NCBI GenBank assembly: GCA_900539455.1 | Contig: UQCD01000005.1 | Coordinates: 1 to 64,000 of the forward strand | Length of the DNA: 64,000 nucleotides | Direction: 5' to 3' | Source of the DNA: an uncultured Eubacteriales bacterium | GTDB taxonomy: Bacteria; Bacillota; Clostridia; Lachnospirales; Lachnospiraceae | Shown here: one piece after another, positions 43,532 to 52,794 of the stretch | How the letters are laid out: the number at the start of each line of letters is the position of its first letter | Position numbering within the stretch: position 1 is the stretch's first letter | The notes under the pieces: generated by a model | What the model saw: the letters and a program-made list of their open reading frames with translations, nothing else | Database searches by the model: none | Told to the model about the DNA's origin: nothing | Translations under genes and position numbers: made by a program

Positions 43532-45358
43532 ATGAAATCTTTTTTTAAGAAATCAACTAAAATTGTTTTCGTGACAACAATTATTTTTTCTATCTTCATT
43601 CAATCCTTTTCACAATTTGCTTTTGCAGCTGCAAATGACAGCAAAAAAGCTTTTAGAGAAGAATTAATACAAATGTTTAAAACTGGTGATATGAGTACCC
43701 ACGATGTAGCTGATTATGGTTTTTCTTATAGTGAAATTTCAGCAATCTATAATTCGGTAATAGAAAATGAATGTTTAGTGGAATATTATTGTGGTGCAAG
43801 TATTGTTCAGAGCACTACCCGTTCTGAAAGTGGTGTTATTCAGACCTTTAAGCTTCAAAATATGGATAGTGGCTTTCTTCCTCGTCTTGAAAAAATGAAG
43901 AAAACTATTGCTGCCGCCTTAGCTGGTCTTAATGACAAAATGTCTGAGCTGGAAAAAGCATTATATTTACACGATTATTTATTATCAATAGCTACCTATT
44001 ACAATGGAAATAATCTTATGACTAAAAGTGCTGGCAATCTACTTGCCTATGGAAATGGTGTCTGTCAGGCATATTCTGACGCTTATATCTTATTATTAAA
44101 GCTAAGTGGTATTTCCTGCTCCCATGTTGCCAGCTCCTCTATGCGTCATGTATGGCCAGTTATAAAATTAGACGGAGAATATTACCACATTGACCCTACC
44201 TGGGACGATACCCGTGCAACAAACTCAATTTCCCACAAGTATTTTTTAAGAAATGATGCGGAATTCCAAAGCCTGTCGCACTATAGCTGGACCAATTATT
44301 TTGAAAAAATAAGCTCTGCTTCTAAGCAATATACTGACTGGTTTGTTCACAATATTGAAAGCCTAATGTACTATTATGACGGACTTTGGTATTATGAGGA
44401 CAATAATTCTATTAAAGGCTCAACTATAGATGAAAGTATTTCCTTCATACTTGTAGACGGCTCTGACCAAACAGCAGCAACCCATATTATAGGAGTTTTT
44501 GATGGTATTTTAAAATATTCTCAGGGCAATACTACAAAATCAATAGCCTTAGATAATTTACCAACTGATACTCCTTCTACTGATTTGTATGATATATATA
44601 ATATGGCTGATTTTTCTAATTATAAAGCTGGCAATTACAGCCATATTAATGGTGCTTATTCTCCTTTCTATGGAAGAATTTGCCTAGAGGATTATGTTTC
44701 TGCCTATGAAGGAATTGTTTTAACTGCCAAAATATCCTTGCCAACCTACAAAATTATAATAAGAGAATTAGACAACAATAAAAACTTAATTAATTCGGTT
44801 ATACTATCTGATAAGGATATATATACACCAAAAAGCTATGTAAAATATTTAGGTATTTCCATATATGATGCTGCCTATAAACCTATTACCTATGAGTGTT
44901 ACAAAAAGCTTTTTGAAGCAGGAAATATATTTGTACTATACAGTAATATCCTGCCTTCAGATAAAACTACTGCCTCACCTGCACCTGCCTTTAATGACAT
45001 ATATAATATGTCCGATTTTTCTAATTTCAGATACGGCTATTACAATTATTATGATGGAAAATATGGCGAATATTCTGGCAGGATTTGTCTTAAAGACTAC
45101 GAAGCAGCCTATACAGGTGCAACCTACACAGCTATATGTTTAGATGACCGTTTTCAGATTTTAGTCAGGGAAATTGATGCAAATGGAAAAATGATTGCCT
45201 CTCACTCCCTAAAAAATGGCGATAAGTTTACACCTATGGAAAACACAGTAAAGCTTGGAATTTCCATATACAGAAGCGACTTTGCCGGAATTAGCTATGA
45301 GCAGTACAAATCCCTTTATGACAGTGGTTTTTATACAATTTTAGCACTTTCTAAGTAG
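43532..45358 (+). CDS. Secreted transglutaminase-like protein with two C-terminal repeats
   Basis: A 608-residue protein with a Sec signal (about residues 1-33, ending QFAFA/AAND). A transglutaminase-like domain (about 90-240) has the catalytic Cys in YGNGVCQAYSDAYILLLKLSG near 178, His in MRHVWPVIKLDGEYYHIDPTWDD near 213 and the following Asp. Two C-terminal repeats of about 115 residues start DIYNMADFSNYKAGNY (about 355) and DIYNMSDFSNFRYGYY (about 490) and share GRICL-DY--AY and LGISIY; they may bind the cell surface. Such proteins cross-link or cut surface peptides. It is a single gene under the third c-di-GMP riboswitch, just upstream of the lasso cluster, but it is not one of the lasso enzymes. 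Confidence 0.92.
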   Translation: MKSFFKKSTKIVFVTTIIFSIFIQSFSQFAFAAANDSKKAFREELIQMFKTGDMSTHDVADYGFSYSEISAIYNSVIENECLVEYYCGASIVQSTTRSESGVIQTFKLQNMDSGFLPRLEKMKKTIAAALAGLNDKMSELEKALYLHDYLLSIATYYNGNNLMTKSAGNLLAYGNGVCQAYSDAYILLLKLSGISCSHVASSSMRHVWPVIKLDGEYYHIDPTWDDTRATNSISHKYFLRNDAEFQSLSHYSWTNYFEKISSASKQYTDWFVHNIESLMYYYDGLWYYEDNNSIKGSTIDESISFILVDGSDQTAATHIIGVFDGILKYSQGNTTKSIALDNLPTDTPSTDLYDIYNMADFSNYKAGNYSHINGAYSPFYGRICLEDYVSAYEGIVLTAKISLPTYKIIIRELDNNKNLINSVILSDKDIYTPKSYVKYLGISIYDAAYKPITYECYKKLFEAGNIFVLYSNILPSDKTTASPAPAFNDIYNMSDFSNFRYGYYNYYDGKYGEYSGRICLKDYEAAYTGATYTAICLDDRFQILVREIDANGKMIASHSLKNGDKFTPMENTVKLGISIYRSDFAGISYEQYKSLYDSGFYTILALSK

Positions 45359-45405
45359 TCATTTATTTAACCTGATTATTAGCCTTTAAATCTCCTTTGC
45401 CTTTG

Positions 45406-45434
45406 TTGATTTTTAACCGAAATCATAATATAAT
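45406..45434 (+). promoter_or_regulatory. Promoter of the lasso B1 gene
   Basis: TTGATT (45406-45411), a 17-base spacer and TATAAT (45429-45434), about 118 bases before the TTG start. Confidence 0.65.
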
Positions 45435-45551
45435 TTATCTAAGTAAAAATACCTTGTTAATTCTTGAGCTTTTGTATTTTTATACCCTATCAGCTACGCT
45501 CAGGAATTACTTACCATTTAAAAGCCTTATTAAAGCGAAAGGAGATTTCTA

Positions 45552-45827
45552 TTGGTTAATTTATCTACTAAAATTACACTTGCAAAAAGGTTTGAGGTTA
45601 GCGAAATAGCCGGTGAGAAGGTTATGATTGACTTTGAATCAGGCAAATACTTTATGATAAAAGGAACAGGAAATGTAATTTTTGATATGCTTACAGAAAA
45701 AATTACAGTATCTGATATTATAGAAACACTCATGGAAAAATATGAGATTAGCCAAACTGACTGCACAAAGGATACTTTGGCGTTTCTCAATGATTTATAC
45801 AACAAGAACATAATCAAAATCTTATAG
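45552..45827 (+). CDS. PqqD-family RRE protein (lasso peptide B1)
   Basis: A 91-residue PqqD-like protein: MVNLSTKITLAKRFEVSEIA, GEKVMIDFESGKYFMIKGTGNVIFDML, a helix with TVSDIIETLMEKYEI and a C-terminal FLNDLYNKNIIKIL. This strand-strand-strand-helix-helix order is the RiPP recognition element that binds precursor leader peptides. It starts with TTG 7 bases after AAAGGAGA, and no suitable ATG is near. With the cyclase, B2 protease, kinase and precursor it completes a lasso set. It has its own promoter and is separated from the cyclase by the leftward exporter and two-component genes, an unusual split layout. Confidence 0.88.
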   Translation: MVNLSTKITLAKRFEVSEIAGEKVMIDFESGKYFMIKGTGNVIFDMLTEKITVSDIIETLMEKYEISQTDCTKDTLAFLNDLYNKNIIKIL

Positions 45828-45869
45828 TTTATATAAAACTTTGTTTTTCATATTTGATTTGATAAAAGT

Positions 45870-45904
45870 AGGAGCTGTTAAAAAAGTCTTTAACAGCTCC
45901 TTAT
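45870..45904 (+). terminator. Hairpin downstream of the B1 gene
   Basis: AGGAGCTGTTAAA pairs with TTTAACAGCTCC, then TTATAT. The stem is perfect and the T run short. Confidence 0.6.
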
Positions 45905-46000
45905 ATAATGCCACTTTATTAGAATACCATCTAACAAAAAAGGTCGCAAATGATTTTGTAAATTTCTTTTATGTCAACTCCAATACAGCTCTGCTAGTTA

Positions 46001-46025
46001 AGAGCTTTTTACAGCTCTTTTTTTA
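46001..46025 (+). terminator. Terminator overlapping the end of the exporter gene
   Basis: AGAGCT-TTTTAC-AGCTCT followed by eight T, reading rightward towards the leftward exporter gene and covering its stop codon. It may protect that gene from antisense transcription. Confidence 0.6.
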
Positions 46026-47708
46026 ATTTATCGCCTCTAGCTTTTTATTTGCTACTAAAAGCTCTCTATCACAAAATTGTAGTACTGATTTTCTATGGGT
46101 AATAAGCAGGCAGGTAGGTCTTGGTGCTATAGCTCTTATATTTTCCAGCACCTTTAGCTCTGTTTGTTCATCTAAGGAGGAGGTAGCCTCGTCTAAAATT
46201 AAAAATGAAGCCTTTTTCAAAATAGCTCTTGCAATGGCTATTCTCTGTGCCTGCCCCTCCGATATTCCATAGCCCTTTTCACCTATTTTTGTATCAATTC
46301 CTTCTGGCAGATTACATACAAAATCATATGCGCAGGCTGCCTTTAGGGCATCAATAATTTCTTCTCTGGAAGCATCTGGATTTCCCATCGAAACATTGTA
46401 AGCTATAGTTCCAGAAAACAATGTATTTCCCTGTGGAACATAGGATATAAACTCTCTGGAACTGGACTTTGCCTCCTCACTTTCCCCTTTTCCATTAAAA
46501 AATCGCATTGAGCCTTCCTTTGTTGTAATAAAAGACATTATAAGTCTTACTAAGGTGGTTTTACCTACTCCGGATTCACCAATTATTGCAACAAATTCCC
46601 CTGCTTTAATATTAAAATTCACATTATCTAAAATATTCTCATTTTCATCATAGCCAAAGGTAATATTTTTTGCCTCTAAGGAAATATCCTTTTTATCTAT
46701 TACTGTAGCATTTCTTTCCTCCAGCTCAATATCCTGCAGCTCCATAATTCTACCTGCTGATGCTAATATTGCAACCAGCTTTGGGAGCATGGCAGTTATA
46801 CTATAAATAGGTGCCTGGATACGATTGACTAAGGTAAGGAATAAACTCATAGTTCCGTAGGTAATAGCCTTTGTGGAAAGTCTGAAGGCTCCCCAGGCAA
46901 ATGCCAGTATATAACCTAATTGGAAGCCAATATTTACAGTAGCACTAGCTGCCATTGACATTCTGGCTCCCTTAAACACCCATTTTATTCTTTCGTTTCT
47001 AAGCTCCTCAAACCTTTCTACTGAACGCTGTTCGTGGCAGAAGGTTTTGACTATTAATAAATTGGCAAGGCTTTCCTGCATATAACCTCTATAGGCTGCC
47101 TCTGACTCCTGCACCTTAACCTGCAGCTTTTTAATTTTTCTTCCAAAGACAACGCTTCCAAAGGCTGCTATTGGTGCAATAATTAAGGCTAATAATGCCA
47201 GCGTTTTGTCATAATAAAATAATGTAAAAAAGGTTGCAAAAAACTCTATAACTACTGCTACAAGACTAGGAATAATAGAGGATATTCCCTCTGCAACCGT
47301 TCCTGCATCAGAGGTTAATCTGGTCATTAAGTCCCCTGTATGGTACTTTTGTATTTTCCCCCAGTTAGAATGTAGGATTTTATCATATACCTGCTTTCTA
47401 ATTCCAAAGGAAAACTTTTCATTTACAACTACTGTAAACATTGAGGAAAGCAGTCTTGCAATCTGACTTATAATTACAACCAACACATATAAAAGCACTG
47501 CTGTCACAAAGCTTTTTCCACCTGATGCCTTATCGATTATATGCTTTCCAATAACTGAGGTTACAACTGACACCAAAGTACCTATACAGCCACACAGCAT
47601 AATAAGTATAAGTGACGGTATATAAGGCTTTGTATATCTGACAATCCACCTAAAATAACTAGACTGATTTCTCCAGTCCTTAAAAAAAGCTTTAATTTTT
47701 TTTAACAT
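46023..47708 (-). CDS. ABC exporter of the lasso cluster (LasD-type)
   Basis: The start MLKKIKAFFKDW is used because GGAG lies 6 bases before it; 561 residues. Six membrane helices (about 25-320) form a type IV exporter half, with the coupling region QESLANLLIVKTFCHEQRSVERF. The ATPase domain (about 345-560) has Walker A GESGVGKTT, a Q-loop ISYVPQGNTL, the signature ISEGQAQRIAIARA (Glu replacing the first Gly of SGGQ), Walker B FLILDEATSSLDEQ and LLITHR. There is no C39 peptidase domain, so leader removal must be done by B2. A homodimer should export the lasso peptide and give self-immunity. Its place between B1 and the cyclase supports this. Confidence 0.88.
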   Translation of the reverse strand: MLKKIKAFFKDWRNQSSYFRWIVRYTKPYIPSLILIMLCGCIGTLVSVVTSVIGKHIIDKASGGKSFVTAVLLYVLVVIISQIARLLSSMFTVVVNEKFSFGIRKQVYDKILHSNWGKIQKYHTGDLMTRLTSDAGTVAEGISSIIPSLVAVVIEFFATFFTLFYYDKTLALLALIIAPIAAFGSVVFGRKIKKLQVKVQESEAAYRGYMQESLANLLIVKTFCHEQRSVERFEELRNERIKWVFKGARMSMAASATVNIGFQLGYILAFAWGAFRLSTKAITYGTMSLFLTLVNRIQAPIYSITAMLPKLVAILASAGRIMELQDIELEERNATVIDKKDISLEAKNITFGYDENENILDNVNFNIKAGEFVAIIGESGVGKTTLVRLIMSFITTKEGSMRFFNGKGESEEAKSSSREFISYVPQGNTLFSGTIAYNVSMGNPDASREEIIDALKAACAYDFVCNLPEGIDTKIGEKGYGISEGQAQRIAIARAILKKASFLILDEATSSLDEQTELKVLENIRAIAPRPTCLLITHRKSVLQFCDRELLVANKKLEAIN

Positions 47709-47795
47709 ATATTTCTCCAACTATACTATTTTCTACCATTAATTTACACAGCCTAAATATTTTTAATTGTTGATTATTATAAGGCATTAATTAAT

Positions 47796-48608
47796 TTATC
47801 CTTCTTCACATAAAGGAAATTCTATGTAAAATGTAGTTCCATAGAACCTTTCACTTTCACATCTGATATTGCCACCACATAGCTCTACAAAGGATTTTGC
47901 AATAGCCAGTCCCAGTCCATAGCTTGCTTCAGCTCCCGGTGTTCTTGCCTCCTGTACCTTGTAACAGCGTTCAAATATCTTTTCCAGAGCATCACTATCT
48001 ATACCTATGCCATTATCCTTAACATAAATAACTGCTTTTTGGTTTTCTATTTTTAAGCCCAATATTATTTTATCCCCACTATTTGAATACTTTAGTGCAT
48101 TTGTAAATAAATTATCTAACACTCTTGTTATTTTTTCTGTATCTATATTAATTTCCTGCGTTAAGTTCTCTGGTATTTCACTAATAATTTTTCTATCTTT
48201 ATACTTTGGTTCTTCATTTATCATATAAAAATAGTCCTCTAGAAAAAACGCTGCAGGGACTTTTTCCAGCTTTACATTAACTATGGCATTATCCAGCCTT
48301 GCCATTAAAAATATGTCCTCTATAAGCTTTTCCATTCCCTTACCTCTTTGAAGCATCATTTGCAAGGACTCAAGCATATAATTAACATCTATATTTTTAT
48401 TATCCTTTTCAAGCTCGCCAATAAGATATTCTAACCTGCCATTAATAGCAGCCAATGGTGCTCTTAAATCATGTGATATGTTTGCAAACATCTCCGAGCG
48501 TTTCTCTTCCATATCACTCATTTTTTTATTTGCTATATATAATGCCTTGGCTAATTCGTCTTCTGAGGCAATTACCCTTGGCATTTCATATTTTCTTTTA
48601 TTCTCCAT
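47796..48608 (-). CDS. Soluble sensor histidine kinase, lasso cluster
   Basis: A 270-residue kinase with no membrane helix. A short N-terminal helix leads into the phospho-acceptor motif MFANISHDLRAPLAAINGRLEYL near residue 43. The ATPase domain has the N box DNLFTNALKYSN near 168, G1 VKDNGIGID near 200, F box IFERCYKV near 215 and G2 ASYGLGLAIAKSFVELCGG near 232. Without a sensor domain it may respond to an internal signal or to another membrane protein such as the exporter. It follows the response regulator gene by 14 bases. The pair is inferred to control the cluster. Confidence 0.9.
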   Translation of the reverse strand: MENKRKYEMPRVIASEDELAKALYIANKKMSDMEEKRSEMFANISHDLRAPLAAINGRLEYLIGELEKDNKNIDVNYMLESLQMMLQRGKGMEKLIEDIFLMARLDNAIVNVKLEKVPAAFFLEDYFYMINEEPKYKDRKIISEIPENLTQEINIDTEKITRVLDNLFTNALKYSNSGDKIILGLKIENQKAVIYVKDNGIGIDSDALEKIFERCYKVQEARTPGAEASYGLGLAIAKSFVELCGGNIRCESERFYGTTFYIEFPLCEEG

Positions 48609-48622
48609 AATATACCTTCTCT

Positions 48623-49312
48623 TTATTTGTTATATCTTATTATATAGCCCTTTGACCAGACAGTTTCTATTAGATTTTTAAGTCCTGAATAATGGGACAA
48701 TTTTCTCCTTAATCTGCTAACCTTCATCATTATGCTTTGTCTGTCGTTTTCTATATACACACCCAAAAGCTTTTTGCCTATCATTTCAAAGGTAACTGTA
48801 TTATTAATATTTTCTGCTAAAAGCAGCAGCAAATCATATTCATTATTTGAAATATCTATTTCATCTTCAAGATAATATACCTTGTGCTTCCTTGTATTTA
48901 TAGTAAGGGTATCTATAATTATTTCGTCATTATCCTTAGTGTCTGTATTCATTTTACGGATATTTACAGCAATTCTTGCTGCCAGCTCCCTAAGACTATA
49001 AGGCTTTGTAATATAGTCATCCCCACCTAACATAAGTCCCTCTATTTTATCATCCTCTGAATCTTTCCCTGTAAGGAAAATTACTGGTATATCCTTAATC
49101 CTCTTTAGTTTTTTACATAGGGTAAAGCCGTCCATTTCAGGCAGCATTACATCTAAAACAATTAGCTTTATTTCGTTCTTTTTATTCTTAAAAATCTCAA
49201 CAGCCTCTAAGGAGCTTTTTGTAGTAATAACCTTATAGTCAAGGTCTTTTAAATAATCTGAATTTGTCTTTAATATTTCAACATCATCATCTACTAAAAG
49301 GATTGTGTCCAT
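48623..49312 (-). CDS. OmpR/PhoB-type response regulator, lasso cluster
   Basis: The start MDTILLVDDDVEILK is preceded by AAGGAG; 229 residues. The receiver domain has DDD near residue 8, the phosphorylated Asp in LIVLDVMLPEMDG near 51, LTGKDSEDD near 79 and the Lys in DDYITKPYS near 101. The C-terminal winged helix (about 130-229) has ISNNEYDLLLLLAEN, DRQSIMMKVSRLRRKL and VWSKGYII. It is divergent from the cyclase gene across 188 bases that contain promoter-like sequences in both directions (TATAAT near 49363 leftward, TATACT near 49407 rightward), so it is well placed to control both. Confidence 0.93.
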   Translation of the reverse strand: MDTILLVDDDVEILKTNSDYLKDLDYKVITTKSSLEAVEIFKNKKNEIKLIVLDVMLPEMDGFTLCKKLKRIKDIPVIFLTGKDSEDDKIEGLMLGGDDYITKPYSLRELAARIAVNIRKMNTDTKDNDEIIIDTLTINTRKHKVYYLEDEIDISNNEYDLLLLLAENINNTVTFEMIGKKLLGVYIENDRQSIMMKVSRLRRKLSHYSGLKNLIETVWSKGYIIRYNK

Positions 49313-49500
49313 ACTGTTCTCCTTGCCTTGCACTTAAATATTAAAAGCCCATATGTATGGATTATACAACAATTACTATACTGATTACAAACAAAAACTT
49401 TTATGTTATACTTACCCCACAAATGTAGATTGCGCATTTCGTAACAAGAATGGCAATTTACTACAGTTTTAATTACATCACACAGTAGAAAGGAAAGGTT

Positions 49501-51393
49501 ATGTCTGCTATTTGGGGCGCTATTGCGTTTGACAACAATGTTATTTTAAATTCTAATAAAAATGCTTTACTTGAAGCATACAAAGGCTTAAAAATAGATC
49601 GTTTTGAGCAAATAAGCCTGCCTAATATATATTTAGGCTGTGGTATACAATATTTTAACTATGAAGCAACAAAAGAAATTTTGCCTTACTGTGATGATGA
49701 AGTTTATTTTACTGGCGATATTGTTCTAGATAATAGAAATGAGCTTTGCCAGAAATACAATTTAGATACTTCTCTTCCTGATGGAAGTATTTTTATTATG
49801 CTTTATAAAAAATATGGCAATGATATTTTAAATGAATTAGTTGGAGCTTATGCGGCAGCTATTTATTATATTAAAAAAAATGAGCTTATTTTATTAAATG
49901 ACGCTGTAGGCGAACGATGTGTTTATTATACAAGATACGAAAATACTGTTTATTTTTCTACCTTATATGAACCTTTGGCAAAAATAACCAATGCCGAATT
50001 TAATGACAACTGGTTTGTAGACTTTCTTTCTATGGACCATATGATTATAAACAGCGACAGCATTTCCACTCCTTATAATAATATTTACAGGGTTGCCCCT
50101 GCCCACTGCACAGCATTTACACCAATGGCTACTGATGATTTCAGATATTGGAAGCCACTTGATACCTTAGTTCAATGTAAGGCTAGTGATAAATCTGTTA
50201 AAAACAAGTTTATAAGCTTATGTGAAACTGTTACAAGGGATATGCTTAGAACTACAGGTAATGTTTCTATTCAGTTAAGTGGAGGCTTAGACTCAACTAC
50301 AGTTGCCCACTTTTTGTGTAAGGAGTTGGAAAAGTCAGGTAAAAGCTTATATTCTTATACCTTTGTTCCCCTAGCCTCTTACAAAACAGACTCTAGCACC
50401 TGTGTAGATAATGAAAAGGCTGATGTTTTACAAACTGTGGATTTTTACAAAAATATTATCCCCTCCTTTATTGATATTGAAGGAGTAAACCCTTGGAATA
50501 CACACAAGCAGCAATTAGACTGCTTTGAAGCACCTTATAAGTCTGTACAAAATGTTTTATGGATCACTAAATGCTGTGAGCTTGCCTATTCAAATAACTC
50601 CAGACTTATGTTTACCGGTGCTTTTGGAAATACCAGTATTTCCTATTCTTCCTCAAAATCCTGCTTTGAGTATATGTATATGCACCACAGATATTTTTCT
50701 TTTTTTAAGGAATTGTTTGCATTAAGTAACTACACTCATTCCAGCAGGAAAAATATGTTTAAAATAATCAGACAAAATTGTAAAGCATATAAAAAGCATA
50801 ATATTAACCTTAAAAATACTGATTATTCCACCTCCTTTGTTAATAGCAATGCCTTTGCTGCTACAGGCTGTAAGGAAAGATTAGATAACCTGTACCAAAT
50901 CTTAAATGGTGCTAATGACTATAATACAGGTCTGGCAGCATATATTATGAATGAATTACCATTTAGACAAATGGGTGATGCAGCTACAAAGCGTTCTCTT
51001 ACTACTGGAGTTTTACAAAGGGACCCTACAAAGGACAAAAGAATTATCGAATTTTGTATATCTTTAAAGCCAACTCAATTTTATAAAAATGGAATTGACA
51101 GAAGATTAGTCTGCGAATATTTAAAGGAGCTACTTCCTCCTCACATTATTGAAAATACCCGTTTTAAAAGAGGCCGTCAGAGTGCTGATATTGCATATCG
51201 TTTTTCCTTAGACTGGAACAATATACGAAACCAATGGATGAATTTATATAAGGAAAATTTTAACAACCCTTATGTGGATTGTAAAAAAGCCTATTATGAT
51301 TTAAAGGAAAAGCCCGATATTTCCTCTTATAATCGTTTTGAGCTGACCAGACATACTTATACTGCTATGGTTGTAGAGTTTACAAAATCCTAA
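49501..51393 (+). CDS. Lasso peptide macrolactam synthetase (cyclase C, AsnB-like)
   Basis: A 630-residue asparagine-synthetase-like protein. The N-terminal domain (about 1-190) is shaped like a class II glutaminase, but residue 2 is Ser, not the required Cys, so it cannot release ammonia. The ATP-pyrophosphatase domain (about 215-600) has the PP-loop SGGLDSTTVAH near 262, FTGAFGNTSISYS near 378 and ERIIEF-type DKRIIEFCISLKPTQF near 518. Lasso cyclases use this fold to adenylate an Asp/Glu side chain and close the ring onto the N-terminal amine. The precursor gene lies 87 bases downstream in the same transcript, and GAAAGGAAAGG precedes the start. Confidence 0.92.
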   Translation: MSAIWGAIAFDNNVILNSNKNALLEAYKGLKIDRFEQISLPNIYLGCGIQYFNYEATKEILPYCDDEVYFTGDIVLDNRNELCQKYNLDTSLPDGSIFIMLYKKYGNDILNELVGAYAAAIYYIKKNELILLNDAVGERCVYYTRYENTVYFSTLYEPLAKITNAEFNDNWFVDFLSMDHMIINSDSISTPYNNIYRVAPAHCTAFTPMATDDFRYWKPLDTLVQCKASDKSVKNKFISLCETVTRDMLRTTGNVSIQLSGGLDSTTVAHFLCKELEKSGKSLYSYTFVPLASYKTDSSTCVDNEKADVLQTVDFYKNIIPSFIDIEGVNPWNTHKQQLDCFEAPYKSVQNVLWITKCCELAYSNNSRLMFTGAFGNTSISYSSSKSCFEYMYMHHRYFSFFKELFALSNYTHSSRKNMFKIIRQNCKAYKKHNINLKNTDYSTSFVNSNAFAATGCKERLDNLYQILNGANDYNTGLAAYIMNELPFRQMGDAATKRSLTTGVLQRDPTKDKRIIEFCISLKPTQFYKNGIDRRLVCEYLKELLPPHIIENTRFKRGRQSADIAYRFSLDWNNIRNQWMNLYKENFNNPYVDCKKAYYDLKEKPDISSYNRFELTRHTYTAMVVEFTKS

Positions 51394-51480
51394 CAATTAT
51401 GTTAGGAAGCTTGCTATTCAAATTTATTTAATTATAATACTTAGTGTAAATGAAATTGTTTTTAAAAAGGAGCGATTGTT

Positions 51481-51633
51481 ATGAAACAGAATTGGATTAC
51501 ACCAGAAGTTAGTGAATTAGATATTACAGCTACTGCAAACGGAAATGCACCTTCAATGGATTTCGATGCAGATTGGCAGCAGGACGAAAACGGAAGATGG
51601 TTCCGTCCAGGTGCAGATGTACTTGTTAGCTAA
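51481..51633 (+). CDS. Lasso peptide precursor (A), paeninodin-like
   Basis: A 50-codon gene with AAAGGAGCG just upstream. The leader begins MKQNWITPEVSELDITAT: W5-x-x-P8-x-V10-x-x-L13 is the lasso leader pattern (usually Y-x-x-P-x-L) read by the RRE, and T18 would be the conserved Thr at -2. That puts the core start at N20 (A19 or G21 are alternatives). D27 would then be the ring-closing acid at position 8 (or 9 or 7). The core is long, about 31 residues, acidic, with W32, W40 and F41 as possible steric plugs. It ends LVS, a C-terminal Ser as in paeninodin, whose terminal Ser is phosphorylated by a cluster-encoded kinase. The gene lies between the cyclase and kinase genes. Confidence 0.9.
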   Translation: MKQNWITPEVSELDITATANGNAPSMDFDADWQQDENGRWFRPGADVLVS

Positions 51634-51639
51634 TTACAC

Positions 51640-51668
51640 CTTATAAAAGTATTACTATTTTTTATAAG
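51640..51668 (+). other. Stem-loop after the precursor gene
   Basis: CTTATAAAA pairs with TTTTATAAG, 7 bases after the precursor stop, with no T run after it. It may stabilise or partly end the abundant precursor message. Confidence 0.5.
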
Positions 51669-51688
51669 TCTATAACAAATACTATTTT

Positions 51689-51764
51689 AATGTCAGGCAA
51701 GCTTTTGCATATGCGCTTATGATTTTCTATAAGCCTTTGTATAGATTTTGTCTGGCATTATTTT
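51689..51764 (+). terminator. AATGTCAG-type hairpin between precursor and kinase genes
   Basis: AATGTCAGGCAA pairs with TTGTCTGGCATT over a long loop, then TATTTT. The same closing stem occurs at 20351-20429 and 63671-63746. It would lower kinase transcription relative to the precursor. Confidence 0.7.
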
Positions 51765-51848
51765 AAATTAAATTTTACATATTTTTCTGGGGTTTTATAT
51801 ATAACTATATTATGATATTAGTAATTTTGTTTTTTTTAAGGAATTTTT

Positions 51849-52769
51849 ATGTATTACTATAAAATTTATGGTCTATATGTTGAAGCTGATTACCAATTCA
51901 AAGAGCTTTTTCCTATAGACAAACCTTTACACATCGACATTTATATAAAAAATACTGACTTATCTCATATTCTTAAACCAGACCACACCCCAAATGCTGA
52001 TGATAAGTTTTGTCATATATGCGACTACAAGGATAATGCTATTACTTATATTTTCCCTTATCAGGGTGTGTTTATAGCAAAGGACGCAAATACTATTCAG
52101 TATTATCTTACTCCTTCCTGTAGTCATATTTTTGCTACTCATTTTATGCTTTGCTTTTGCTTTGGAGCATTGTTAAGGCAAAGAAATACCCTTGCCCTTC
52201 ATGGCAGTGGTATTATATATAAGAATAAAATGTTGTCTATTAGTGGGGAAAGTGGCTCTGGAAAATCCTCATTGGCAGATAGTTTGCTCTCTAAGGGCGG
52301 ACATTTTCTGGCTGATGATGCCATTGCACTATCTATTGAAACAGCAAATAATCATACTGTATTCATTGCTAACCCTACTATGCCTTTTAGAAAGCTGTGT
52401 ATTGATGCTCTTAAGGACTATGATTTAAGCAGGCTTATAAAGCTTGAATCTACCGAAAAGAATAAATATGCTATGCCAATTTCTAAGGCAGATTTTTATA
52501 ATATAAAAACACCCCTTGACGGAATTTTTATTATAGAAAAAGCCTCTGTGAAAACTCCAACTATTAGAGAAATTACTGGTGCAGATAAGCTTACCTACAT
52601 TACTAAAAACCTTTATCAACGAAAAATATATGATAATCTAGGCTTAAAAAAAGAAATATTTACTAAATGTATTCTTTTGGCTAATTGTGTACCTGTATAT
52701 GTTATCAGCAGACCTTTAACCGGCTATACAGTTGATGAACAAATACAGCTAATTGAGAAGGTTATCTAG
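51849..52769 (+). CDS. HPr-kinase-like lasso peptide kinase (K)
   Basis: A 306-residue protein. After a variable N-terminal part (about 1-110), it has ALHGSGIIYKNKMLSISGESGSGKSSLADSLL, with a P-loop near residue 135 and the HprK-type second motif GGHFLADDAIAL near 158. FRKLCIDALKDYDL and a Lys-rich loop follow. In paeninodin clusters the homologous kinase phosphorylates the C-terminal Ser of the precursor, and this precursor ends in Ser. AAGGAA precedes the start. The neighbours (precursor, cyclase, B2) fix the role better than sequence alone. Confidence 0.87.
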   Translation: MYYYKIYGLYVEADYQFKELFPIDKPLHIDIYIKNTDLSHILKPDHTPNADDKFCHICDYKDNAITYIFPYQGVFIAKDANTIQYYLTPSCSHIFATHFMLCFCFGALLRQRNTLALHGSGIIYKNKMLSISGESGSGKSSLADSLLSKGGHFLADDAIALSIETANNHTVFIANPTMPFRKLCIDALKDYDLSRLIKLESTEKNKYAMPISKADFYNIKTPLDGIFIIEKASVKTPTIREITGADKLTYITKNLYQRKIYDNLGLKKEIFTKCILLANCVPVYVISRPLTGYTVDEQIQLIEKVI

Positions 52770-52794
52770 GAGTATATATCGCTGATTTTTAGGA

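Noticed and set aside
43532..45358. Transglutaminase protein as part of the lasso machinery
   Set aside because: It is secreted, has its own riboswitch and is much larger than B2; the true B2 is at 52795-53223.
49501..51393. Ordinary asparagine synthetase
   Set aside because: Residue 2 is Ser instead of the glutaminase Cys, and the precursor, kinase, B1 and B2 genes surround it.
52080..52095. GACGCAAA match suggestive of a GEMM-I aptamer
   Set aside because: It is inside the kinase coding region with no other aptamer elements near.
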